In this document: positions 16,952 to 24,605 of the stretch, one piece after another
Position numbering within the stretch: position 1 is the first letter of the stretch
How the letters are laid out: each line of letters begins with the position of its first letter
NCBI RefSeq assembly: GCF_013184805.1
Contig: NZ_JAATNG010000007.1
Span: forward strand, 1 to 64,000
DNA length: 64,000 bases
Direction: 5' to 3'
Source of the DNA: Pseudoruegeria sp. HB172150
GTDB taxonomy: Bacteria > Pseudomonadota > Alphaproteobacteria > Rhodobacterales > Rhodobacteraceae
Program-made: the position numbers and the translations under genes
The notes under the pieces: model-generated
What the model was told of the DNA's origin: nothing
The model's database searches: none
What the model saw: only the letters and a program-made list of their open reading frames with translations

Positions 16952-18018
16952 GCGAGCGCCTCCTCGATCCGGCGGCGCGCGTTGGCACGCCAGGCTGCGT
17001 CGGGGCGGAACGGCCGGAACCCGAGGTCGAGGAACCTGCCGCCATTCGCTTCGACGGCGGTGCGCAGGCCGGGAACCTCCCAGCCGAAGCCATCGTCGTT
17101 GGGGTCGACCGACGCGATGACCAGATCTGCCCCCGCCGCCTCCGCGTGCAGGGCAGAGGTGAAGCGGGCCGGCGGCGCCGCGCGGATGTGTAGCGGATCG
17201 CAGGACAGACCGCGCAGGATCGCCGTGGGGGTTGTTTCTTCCGACGGCGCAGGCACGCGTCCGTATTCCTGCAGATCGGCCATCACCTGGCCCAGCCCTG
17301 CGCAGATCTCGTGCATCACCGGGATGTCGCAGGCCGTGCCGACCAGCACGATGCGGGGGCCTTCGCCTGAATCGGGCAGATCGGCCAGCAGCGCGGCATG
17401 CGTGTCCGGCGCCATCCAGCGCCCGGCATTCCGCGCCATGAAAGCGTCGGACCCGTGCTGCGGCAGGCGGGCCAGCGCCGCACGGCGCAGCGCCTCGCGC
17501 GCAATAGCGTCCTTGAGCGACTGCGCGTCGGCTTCGCCGCCCAGCACATCGCGCAGACAAACCTGAAGGCGCGCATATTCCGTCAGATTGAACGTCTCGG
17601 CGGGCGCGCTGTCAGTGTGCAGCATGTTCCACAGGTACAGCCGCGGGCCTTGACTCCGGACGCGCCCCTGCCGCCGCAGTTCCAGTGCGTACTGGTAAGC
17701 CGCCAGTCCGGCGACATCGTCACGGGCAAAGACGATCAGCGCGAAGTCATCGAAGGCCCCCGCCGCGAAACGGTGCAGGAAACGAACCGCGAAGGGATCG
17801 AGGAAGTATTCCGCCACCGCGTCCACGGCCGGAACCCGCGGGCCATCCGCCGCGTCGGCCAGTGGTGGCGCCTTGACGTCGGCCAACTGTCCGCCATGCG
17901 CCGCGATCAGGACCTCCGGCACACCTGCGCCGAATACGCCGACCAAAGGCGTGCCACCGGCCCGCAAACCATCGGCGCGCTGTTCGAAGGCTACCCGCAG
18001 GGCAGGCGCAAGTGGCAC
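16948..18018 (-). CDS. 2-hydroxyacyl-CoA dehydratase-like subunit B (HgdB/BcrC superfamily)
   Basis: 356 residues from a GTG at 18018 with GGGAGGA four bases upstream. It has TPLVGVFGAGVPEVLIAAHGG (23-43, the P-x-E-L-I-x-A-A-G equivalent), a linker with a helical insert, PRIVLVGTACDIPVMHEICAGLG (221-243, the middle-domain pattern) and a C-terminal ADLVIASVDPNDDGFGWEVPGLRTAVEANGG. The usual ligand positions read FARDD (97-101) and VDPND (304-308) without Cys; its four cysteines (154, 230, 239, 273) are elsewhere. It is the first gene of the minus-strand operon, divergent from marR, and would form a heterodimer with subunit A. Confidence 0.7.
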   Translation of the reverse strand: MPLAPALRVAFEQRADGLRAGGTPLVGVFGAGVPEVLIAAHGGQLADVKAPPLADAADGPRVPAVDAVAEYFLDPFAVRFLHRFAAGAFDDFALIVFARDDVAGLAAYQYALELRRQGRVRSQGPRLYLWNMLHTDSAPAETFNLTEYARLQVCLRDVLGGEADAQSLKDAIAREALRRAALARLPQHGSDAFMARNAGRWMAPDTHAALLADLPDSGEGPRIVLVGTACDIPVMHEICAGLGQVMADLQEYGRVPAPSEETTPTAILRGLSCDPLHIRAAPPARFTSALHAEAAGADLVIASVDPNDDGFGWEVPGLRTAVEANGGRFLDLGFRPFRPDAAWRANARRRIEEALA

Positions 18019-18036
18019 GTGATCCTCCCGATCATT

Positions 18037-18054
18037 TTAGTTCACTCTGGAAAC
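18037..18054 (+). promoter_or_regulatory. Operator-like motif 1 for the MarR regulator
   Basis: TTAGTTCACTCTGGAAAC lies in the 93-base divergent region between the dehydratase operon and marR. The same outer blocks (TTAGTT and TGGAAAC, same spacing) recur inverted at 18653-18670 before the plus-strand CaiB gene, which suggests a shared binding site. Confidence 0.5.
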
Positions 18055-18063
18055 TTTTTTCTG

Positions 18064-18091
18064 CCCTGTCAATACCGCGCATTTGACAGGG
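18064..18091. promoter_or_regulatory. Long inverted repeat before marR
   Basis: CCCTGTCAA (18064-18072) and TTGACAGGG (18083-18091) are perfect 9-bp arms around a 10-base centre, 20 bases before the marR start. It could be an operator for marR itself or for the divergent operon. Confidence 0.55.
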
Positions 18092-18111
18092 AAGGCGCCC
18101 GCGCCGTACCC

Positions 18112-18636
18112 ATGTCCGAGCACCGAGGAGATGACCGCTTGCAAGACCGCGCCACCCCGGAAGACCAGGACCGGATAGAACTGGGCCACCTTTCCCACGA
18201 CCTGTCCTTCGTCTCGCGGATACTGCGGGCCCACATTGTTGAACGAAACGCGCCGTTCTTTGACGCGCACGGCGTGGCTGGCGGCGAAGTCGCTCTGCTC
18301 AACCTGATCGGGCAGAACCCCGGCATCTCGCAAAAAGGGCTGGCCGAGGTTGTGGTCCTGAAGAAATCGGCGATCACGAAACTGGTCAATGAAATGGAGC
18401 GCAACGGCCTTATCACACGCCGCAAGGAGGGCGACGACCTGCGCGTGAACGCGCTGCACCTGACCGAGGGCGGGCAGGAAAAGCTGGCCCGCATGCGCGC
18501 GGACATGGATGCGCTGCAAAGCGAATTGCTGGCGGTGCTCAGCCCGGCCGAGCGTGGCATGCTGTTCGAACTGATGTGGCGGCTGATCGACGGGCTTGGC
18601 GGAATACCGTTGACGGGACACCGTTCCAAATCTTGA
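18112..18636 (+). CDS. MarR-family transcriptional regulator
   Basis: 174 residues from the ATG at 18112. The winged-helix core is clear: VAGGEVALLNLIGQNPGISQKGLAEVVVLKKSAITKLVNEMERNGLITRRKEGDD, with the wing at RRKEGDDLRVNALHLTEGG, followed by the dimerisation helices. MarR proteins of CoA-dependent catabolic loci often respond to an acyl- or aryl-CoA intermediate and repress in its absence. It is divergent from the dehydratase/CoA-transferase/TRAP operon and 62 bases upstream of another CaiB gene. Operator-like repeats lie on both sides, so it probably controls all three units. Confidence 0.9.
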   Translation: MSEHRGDDRLQDRATPEDQDRIELGHLSHDLSFVSRILRAHIVERNAPFFDAHGVAGGEVALLNLIGQNPGISQKGLAEVVVLKKSAITKLVNEMERNGLITRRKEGDDLRVNALHLTEGGQEKLARMRADMDALQSELLAVLSPAERGMLFELMWRLIDGLGGIPLTGHRSKS

Positions 18637-18652
18637 CCTGATCGTAAAATTG

Positions 18653-18670
18653 GTTTCCAATAGAAACTAA
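18653..18670 (-). promoter_or_regulatory. Operator-like motif 2 for the MarR regulator
   Basis: Read on the minus strand it is TTAGTTTCTATTGGAAAC, an imperfect inverted repeat, 29 bases before the GTG of the plus-strand CaiB gene. It matches motif 1 at 13 of 18 positions, including both outer blocks. Confidence 0.55.
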
Positions 18671-18698
18671 TTGTCGGACCAGAGCAGGAGAGCGCAGC

Positions 18699-19859
18699 GT
18701 GCCCAAACCCCTCGAAGGCGTCAGGGTCGCGGATTTCAGCCACGTGATCGCGGGGCCGCTGGCGACGCAGTTCCTCAACCTACTCGGCGCCGAGGTCATC
18801 AAGGTCGAGCCGCCCGCAGGCGACCCAATGCGTTACTATACCCGCGATCCCGCCCGGCGCGGCATGGCCGAACCTTTTGTCGGCGCCAATGCCGGAAAGA
18901 AATCCATCATGCTGGACCTCAAAGATCCGGCCGACTGCAAGACAGCGCATGAGCTGATCGCTGGATGCGATATCTTCGTCGAGAACTTCCGCCCCGGCGT
19001 CGCGGACCGTCTCGGCCTAGGGGCGAAGGCGTTGACCGCCCTCAATCCCGGTCTGATCTACTGCTCGGTCTCCGGCTTCGGGCAGACTGGCCCGATGCGG
19101 GACTTTCCCGCTATTGACCAGGTCATTCAAAGCGTCTCCGGCCTGATGCTCCTCTCAGGTCAGGAGGGCACGCCCGCCGAACGCATCGGCTTTCCCATCG
19201 TCGACACCTACAGCGCCCTGCTGACCGCCTTTGCTATCCTCGCCGCGCATACGCAGAAGCTCACAGACCCTCAGCGGCGAGGCCAGGTCATCGACGTGTC
19301 GATGATGGATGCGACCCTTGTCATGATGAGCTCGGTCGTCATGCCGTTCCTGCTATCCGGCATCAAACCAAAACGCGCCGGAAACCGGGGCTTTTCGGGC
19401 GCACCGACCGCCGACACGTTTCCGACAGCAGATGGCGAGATCACGATCGGCGCGGTTCAGCAGGTTCAGGTGGACCGCCTGTTCCGCGCATTGGGTTGCC
19501 CCCAACTACTCGACCAGCCCCGCTATGCGACCCCGGACGCGCGGATCGAGAACGACGGCGCCTTGCGCGAAACGCTCTTGCCCTACTTCGCGCAGCGGAC
19601 CGCCGCGGAATGGGAAGACCTTCTGGCCGCAGCCGGTGTCCCGGCCGGCAAGGTTCGCGACGTCGAAGAAGCGCTGCAACTCGACCAGATCGCGGACCGC
19701 GACCTATTCATCGACCTGCCGAGCGGTGATAAGGCGATGAATGCCGGCTTCCGCTTTGCCCATAACGGCCCGGGTATATCAGACAACGCGCCAGGGCTTG
19801 GAGAGCATCGAGATGAAATCCTCCGCTCGCTCGGGCTGGGCTCTGTCGCGGAACGCTGA
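18699..19859 (+). CDS. CaiB/BaiF family CoA-transferase
   Basis: 386 residues from a GTG at 18699 with GCAGGAG eight bases upstream. The family signatures are complete: LEGVRVADFSHVIAGPLATQFLNLLGAEVIKVE, AGKKSIMLDLKDP, DIFVENFRPGVADRLGL, and the catalytic GQVIDVSMMDATLVMM with the nucleophilic Asp. It is the most canonical of the four CaiB proteins here. It is controlled separately from the minus-strand operon but has the same operator-like motif. Substrate unknown. Confidence 0.92.
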   Translation: MPKPLEGVRVADFSHVIAGPLATQFLNLLGAEVIKVEPPAGDPMRYYTRDPARRGMAEPFVGANAGKKSIMLDLKDPADCKTAHELIAGCDIFVENFRPGVADRLGLGAKALTALNPGLIYCSVSGFGQTGPMRDFPAIDQVIQSVSGLMLLSGQEGTPAERIGFPIVDTYSALLTAFAILAAHTQKLTDPQRRGQVIDVSMMDATLVMMSSVVMPFLLSGIKPKRAGNRGFSGAPTADTFPTADGEITIGAVQQVQVDRLFRALGCPQLLDQPRYATPDARIENDGALRETLLPYFAQRTAAEWEDLLAAAGVPAGKVRDVEEALQLDQIADRDLFIDLPSGDKAMNAGFRFAHNGPGISDNAPGLGEHRDEILRSLGLGSVAER

Positions 19860-19951
19860 ATCCGCACGGTGACGTACGCCAACGCCGCGCGGCATTTCGG
19901 TCCCACCCACGTTTACCGATAAGGTTGCAGCCGCCCGACCGTCAATGCACC

Positions 19952-21175
19952 TCACCCATACTCCCGCTGGTCGTCGATTACCTTGCCGTCATTCGGCAAG
20001 CTGCCCATTGGCACAAGCGCGACCTCGCCCTTTAGCTTCAGAACCTCCGCCACGCTCCCCTCGTAAGCGCCGGCGTCGGAAGCCTCGGTCTCCAGTTGCA
20101 CCAGCATCACGTCGCGCTCGTCTTTACGTGTCACCGTCACCCGTGCCTTCGTGACCTCGGCATGCCGTGCGACAAGGTCGGCCACCTGCTCGGGCCGCAC
20201 GAACATGCCCTTGATCTTGGCGGTCTGGTCGGCCCGGCCCATCCAGCCCTTGATTCGCATATTGGTGCGGCCACAGGGACTGGTGCCCGGCATCACTGCC
20301 GACAGGTCGCCTGTCGCGAAGCGGATCAGCGGATAGTCGGGGTTCAACGTCGTAACCAGCACTTCGCCTACATCGCCATCCGCAACCGGCGTTCCCGTAC
20401 CCGGCGTCACGATCTCGACGATGACGCTCTCGTCCACGATCATCCCTTCCATCGCGGCGCTTTCGTAGGCGATCAGCCCGAGGTCGGCGGTCGCGTAGCA
20501 TTGCAGGCATGCAATGCCGCGATCCGCGTATCCTTGCCGAAGAGACGGAAACAACGCGCCACCGCTTACCGCCGCCCGCGCGATCTTCAACTCCAGCCCG
20601 ATTTCGTCCGCCTTGTCGATGATGGCCTTCAGGTAATCCGGCGTCCCGGCATAGGCGGTCACGCCGAGGTCATGTGCCGCCCGGGCCTGCAGTTCGGTCT
20701 GCCCTGTTCCAGCGGGAAACACCGTCGCGCCCACCGCATGCGCACCGTTCTCGAACATCATGCCCGCCGGAGTCATATGGTAGGAGAAACAGTTCTGCAC
20801 GATATCCCCTGGCCCGATCCCCGCCGCGTGCAGGAATCGCGCAAAGCGCCACCAGTCCTTTGCCGTGCGCCCCGGCTCGTAGATCGGTCCCGGCGACTGG
20901 AACACATGCTCGAACCCCGCGGCCGCCTGCGCCGTGTAGCCTCCGAAGGGTGGCGCCGCCTTCTGCGCCGCGCCCAGCGCCGTCTTGCGCAGGACCGGCA
21001 GGGAAGCCAAAGCGCTGCGGCTGTCGACTTCCGCCGCCTCGACTCCTGCAAGCAAGTCCACCATCGCGGGAGCCTTCGACTTGGCTTGGGCGATCTGGCG
21101 CGGCAGAGCCTCGGCAATCGCCGCGACACGTTCGTCGGGCGCACGCGTTTCCAGTGCGTCGTAGTAAGACGTCAT
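19952..21175 (-). CDS. Phenylacetate-CoA ligase (PaaK)-like adenylate-forming enzyme
   Basis: 407 residues from the ATG at 21175 with GGGAGGAAG ahead. The N-terminal region (SLPVLRKTAL, FGGYTAQ) and the block QNCFSYHMTPAGMMFENGAHAVGATVFPAGTGQTELQ resemble PaaK, as do AYAGTPDYLKAI, LQCYATADLGLIAYES and the C-terminal GRADQTAKIKGMFVRPEQV with the hinge and the K-x-x-G loop. The family makes aryl- or acyl-CoA through an AMP ester. The usual SSGTTG phosphate loop is not obvious (FQSPGPIYEPG stands in its place), so the exact reaction is uncertain. It is oriented away from the duplicated-domain gene. Confidence 0.8.
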   Translation of the reverse strand: MTSYYDALETRAPDERVAAIAEALPRQIAQAKSKAPAMVDLLAGVEAAEVDSRSALASLPVLRKTALGAAQKAAPPFGGYTAQAAAGFEHVFQSPGPIYEPGRTAKDWWRFARFLHAAGIGPGDIVQNCFSYHMTPAGMMFENGAHAVGATVFPAGTGQTELQARAAHDLGVTAYAGTPDYLKAIIDKADEIGLELKIARAAVSGGALFPSLRQGYADRGIACLQCYATADLGLIAYESAAMEGMIVDESVIVEIVTPGTGTPVADGDVGEVLVTTLNPDYPLIRFATGDLSAVMPGTSPCGRTNMRIKGWMGRADQTAKIKGMFVRPEQVADLVARHAEVTKARVTVTRKDERDVMLVQLETEASDAGAYEGSVAEVLKLKGEVALVPMGSLPNDGKVIDDQREYG

Positions 21176-21429
21176 GGCTTCCTCCCTGCTTCCGCCGCTC
21201 CCCGCGGCCACGCGATTCCCGGCGTGTATGTTCTGAAATTCTACGCGGCGGATCGCCCATTCTGCTACCCCCGCCCCGCCTAGTCTGCGATTCGCCTTAT
21301 GCGGGAATGCTGCACTGCGGCGAAACAGCGCGCGGCATTCTACGCAATTGCCCAGTTCCCGCGCCTTACGTAGCAACCCTTTCCATGGGACGCGCGGAAA
21401 TGCGCGGGGAGAAGAGGAAGTTCATTGTG

Positions 21430-22278
21430 ATGATTACGCAAGCCGATCCGCAGGCCGTTGAAGGCCTGTCCGCGGGGGAGATCGATCGCCGCATTACTTT
21501 TCATCCGGAGACCGAGACGATGGAGGTCGATTTTTCGGGCCTGCATTTCGAAACCTCGGCGCAGGTCAACGCCTTCTACGACCGCATTGAGGACCGCATC
21601 GACGACTCGGGCGAAAACCTGTGGTTCTTCCTGGTGATCTATTCCGGCAACCGCATCGATCCTGACGCCTGGTTTGCCCATGCCCGTCGCGGCAAGACAC
21701 TTAACCTGGCACATTCCATGGGAACCGTCCGCGTCGACGCCTCCGACGAAACACGCCTTCAGATCGAGCGTGCGGCAGGCACCGAGGCATTTGACGCCAA
21801 CCTTTTTGCCGAGCGTGACAGTGCGATCCGGCGGCTGGCGGAACTGCCTTCCAAACGGCGACAGAAAATCACGCACGAACCGAACCACAGCACCGAGGAA
21901 ATCGCGCGCCGCGTCCGTTTTCTGGAGGCTGATCAGATCCTGGAAATCGACCTGTCGAAATTCCTGCTGGAACATGACCGGGACGTCGACGATCTCTACG
22001 ACCACCTCGAAATGCGGATCGAGGCGACCAGCCAGCGCTGGTACTTCCTGATCAACTATAACGATACACGCATCATGCCGGAGGCGTGGATCCAGTTCGC
22101 GAGGCGCGGCAAGATTCTGAACCTAGGCGGCTCGCTCGGCACCGTGCGCTACGAGGCTGGCACCGATACAGAGGCCGACATCCGCCTGCGGGCTGAAAGC
22201 CAGGGCTTCCGCCCAAACATTCGTAACAGCCGCGATGCGGCTTTGGCACGGATCGAGGAAATCAAGCGCGGAGGTTGA
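21430..22278 (+). CDS. Unknown protein with a tandem internal duplication
   Basis: 282 residues; the ATG at 21430 follows AGGAAG. Residues 17-112 and 157-251 are clearly homologous with a constant offset of 140. Shared landmarks are EI-x-RR-(I/V), E-(V/I)-D-(F/L)-S, FYD/LYD, W-(F/Y)-F-L, R-I-x-P-(D/E)-A-W, ARRGK-x-LNL and S-(M/L)-GTVR. The alternating strand-helix pattern suggests two small alpha/beta domains of STAS- or SpoIIAA-like size, but I do not recognise the family. No signal peptide or membrane span. It is divergent from the PaaK-like gene and convergent with the Liv operon. Confidence 0.75.
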   Translation: MITQADPQAVEGLSAGEIDRRITFHPETETMEVDFSGLHFETSAQVNAFYDRIEDRIDDSGENLWFFLVIYSGNRIDPDAWFAHARRGKTLNLAHSMGTVRVDASDETRLQIERAAGTEAFDANLFAERDSAIRRLAELPSKRRQKITHEPNHSTEEIARRVRFLEADQILEIDLSKFLLEHDRDVDDLYDHLEMRIEATSQRWYFLINYNDTRIMPEAWIQFARRGKILNLGGSLGTVRYEAGTDTEADIRLRAESQGFRPNIRNSRDAALARIEEIKRGG

Positions 22279-22360
22279 CGCTGTCCATTCGTGACATGAC
22301 CGCGCCTCCTTTCATGGCCAACGGTCGCGCCGCGCCACCAGTTCCGTCACCAAAGCCACC

Positions 22361-23248
22361 TCAGCTTAGCCAGCGCTTTCTTCGCCGGTAGCTGCGCACG
22401 TCACGGAACGACTTCCGCCCTTCCTCCGACATGCCGAGGTAGAATTCCTTGACATCCGGGTTCTCGCGTAGCTCCTCGCCCGGCCCGTCCATCACCACGC
22501 GCCCGGATTCCAGGATGTACCCGTAATGCGCAAACCGGAGTGCCACGTTGGTGTTCTGCTCCGCCAGCAGGAACGACACCCCTTCGTTCTCGTTCAGCCC
22601 CTTAACGATGCCGAAGATCTCCTCGACCAGTTGCGGCGCCAGCCCCATCGAGGGCTCGTCCAGCAGGATCGTCTCGGGTTTGGACATCAGCGCCCGGCCA
22701 ATCGCGCACATCTGCTGCTCTCCGCCCGAAGTATAGCCAGCCTGCGACCGCCGCCGCTCTTTCAGCCGCGGGAAGTAGCTGTAAACCATCTCCAGGTCTG
22801 CCGAGACGGCCGCCATCCCGTCCTTGCGGGTATAGGCGCCGGTCATCAGGTTTTCCTCGACCGTCAGGTGCTCGAAACAGTGTCGCCCCTCCATCACCTG
22901 CACCACTCCGCGCTCGACAAGATCGGACGGTGTCAGGTCCTGTACCCGCTCGCCGCGATACTGGATCGACCCCTTGGTCACCTCGCCACGCTCTGACCGC
23001 AGCAGGTTGGAGATAGCCTTCAAAGTCGTCGTTTTCCCCGCGCCGTTGCCTCCCAGAAGCGCCGTGATCCCGCCCTTCGGTACCGACAGGGACACACCCT
23101 TCAGTACAAGGATCACGTGGTTGTAGATCACCTCGATATTGTTGACCTCGAGCAGGGCCTCGTCCGTCCGTCCCGCATCCAGCATTGCAGCCTCACCGCC
23201 AGAAATCGTATCGCCCGCCCCGAGCTGAGGGCGGGCGAAGGTCGTCAC
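22361..23248 (-). CDS. livF: Branched-chain/aromatic acid ABC transporter ATPase (LivF)
   Basis: 295 residues from a GTG at 23248 that overlaps the binding-protein stop (GTGA); an ATG at 23185 is an alternative that removes a poorly conserved N-terminus. Walker A GGNGAGKTT, Q-equivalent VVQVMEGRHCFEHLTVEENL, signature SGGEQQM and Walker B TILLDEPSMGLAP are all present. It powers uptake by the LivHM pore together with LivG. It is the last gene of the operon. Confidence 0.93.
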   Translation of the reverse strand: MTTFARPQLGAGDTISGGEAAMLDAGRTDEALLEVNNIEVIYNHVILVLKGVSLSVPKGGITALLGGNGAGKTTTLKAISNLLRSERGEVTKGSIQYRGERVQDLTPSDLVERGVVQVMEGRHCFEHLTVEENLMTGAYTRKDGMAAVSADLEMVYSYFPRLKERRRSQAGYTSGGEQQMCAIGRALMSKPETILLDEPSMGLAPQLVEEIFGIVKGLNENEGVSFLLAEQNTNVALRFAHYGYILESGRVVMDGPGEELRENPDVKEFYLGMSEEGRKSFRDVRSYRRRKRWLS

Positions 23249-24528
23249 TCGCAGCGCATCTCGACGCTGTTTTCCTCGGCATATGCCATGGAATCCTCAG
23301 CGATCAGCGGGTTGATCACGTCCTTGTCCGACTCGATGTAGTCGGTGATCTGAGTCCATTCGCCGGCAGCCGCATCCCATTGCTGCACGATGCCTAGCCC
23401 GGACCCGCCATGGTTCTCGCAGGACACATCGAATTCGGGACCGAAGTTCGGAATGCTCAGGCTTTCCATCAGCGCCGCATCGACCACCAGCGCCTCCATC
23501 CCGTCCCGCATCATTGACGGGGTGATCTGGGCCGTGCCGTGGATCTCCTGCGCTTTCTTCGCCGCCTCGACGGCCAGCATCGCGGCATAGAGCCCCCGGT
23601 TGTACAGGACCGACCCCGCCTGATCGCCGGCGCCCGCAGCCAGACCGGTGTCGTAGACGTGGGTTTTCAGGTCCTCGTAGATCGGGAAATCGTCGCCGGG
23701 CAGGTGCATGTTCAACGCCTTGTAGCCGTTGGCGCCGTCGCCCACTGGCAGCACGTCATTCTCCGACCCGGACCACCAGATGCCGATGAAGTTCTCCATC
23801 GGGAAGCGGATGTTCGCGGCCTCCTGGATGGCGACCTGGTTCATCACACCCCAGCCCCACATCAGCACGTAGTCCGGCCGTTCGCGGCGGATCTGAAGCC
23901 ATTGCGATTTCTGTTCCTGCCCCGGATGATCCACTGGCAGCAGGCTCAGTTCATAGCCATGCTTCGCCGCAAGCTCCTCCAGCGTTCGGATCGGCTCCTT
24001 GCCGTAGGCCGAGTTGTGATAGACCAGCGCAATCTTCTTGCCTTCGAGGCTGCCGCCATTGATCTCCAGCAGGTGCTTGACCGCGATCGAGGCGCCGTCC
24101 CAGTAGTTGGCCGGATAGTTGAAGACCCACTCGAACACCTTGCCATTCGCGGCAGAGGTACGGCCATAACCCATCGAGTGCAGCGGGATCCCGTCGGCCG
24201 ACATCTTGGGAATTAGCTGATAAGTGATGCCAGTCGACAGCGGCTGGTAAATCAGCGAGCCCTCGCCCTTGGTCGCCTCATAGCACTCGACACCCTTCTC
24301 GGTGTTGTACCCAGTCTCGCACTCGATCATTTTGATCATTTCGCCGCCGATACCGCCATCCCGCTGGTTGATCAGCGTGAAATAGTCGGCATAGCCGTCG
24401 GCAAACGGGATGCCGTTCGCGGCATAGGGCCCGGTCCGGTAGCTCAGCGACGGGAACACTAGATCCGCCATTGCCGGCGCCGCGGCGACAATGCCCGCCA
24501 GCGCCATAGTTGCCAGTTTCAGTCTCAT
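23245..24528 (-). CDS. Liv-type ABC transporter substrate-binding protein
   Basis: 427 residues from the ATG at 24528, with GGGAGGAAA upstream and a signal peptide ending ...AAPAMA-D near residue 21. The periplasmic binding fold (type 1) is recognised from SLSYRTGPYAANGIPFADGYADYFTLINQRDGGIGG, KKIALVYHNSAYGKEPIRTLEELA and the late VGDGANGYKALNMHLPG. Proteins of this subclass, next to an acyl-CoA synthetase gene, often bind aromatic or branched acids rather than amino acids. It sits between livM and livF. Confidence 0.88.
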   Translation of the reverse strand: MRLKLATMALAGIVAAAPAMADLVFPSLSYRTGPYAANGIPFADGYADYFTLINQRDGGIGGEMIKMIECETGYNTEKGVECYEATKGEGSLIYQPLSTGITYQLIPKMSADGIPLHSMGYGRTSAANGKVFEWVFNYPANYWDGASIAVKHLLEINGGSLEGKKIALVYHNSAYGKEPIRTLEELAAKHGYELSLLPVDHPGQEQKSQWLQIRRERPDYVLMWGWGVMNQVAIQEAANIRFPMENFIGIWWSGSENDVLPVGDGANGYKALNMHLPGDDFPIYEDLKTHVYDTGLAAGAGDQAGSVLYNRGLYAAMLAVEAAKKAQEIHGTAQITPSMMRDGMEALVVDAALMESLSIPNFGPEFDVSCENHGGSGLGIVQQWDAAAGEWTQITDYIESDKDVINPLIAEDSMAYAEENSVEMRCE

Positions 24529-24605
24529 CGGTCGATTTCCTCCCTTGTTGATCTGTCCGATGCCGCCGGTTTCCCCGGCTCTCTCTCCTTCCGTCTCCGG
24601 CCCTC

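Noticed and set aside
14691..17566. Long plus-strand frames over the CaiB and dehydratase-like genes
   Set aside because: His/Arg-rich antisense shadows of minus-strand genes that have clear family motifs.
20674..22278. 534-residue version of the duplicated-domain protein
   Set aside because: The first 250 residues are antisense to the PaaK-like gene; the real start near 21430 has a ribosome site.
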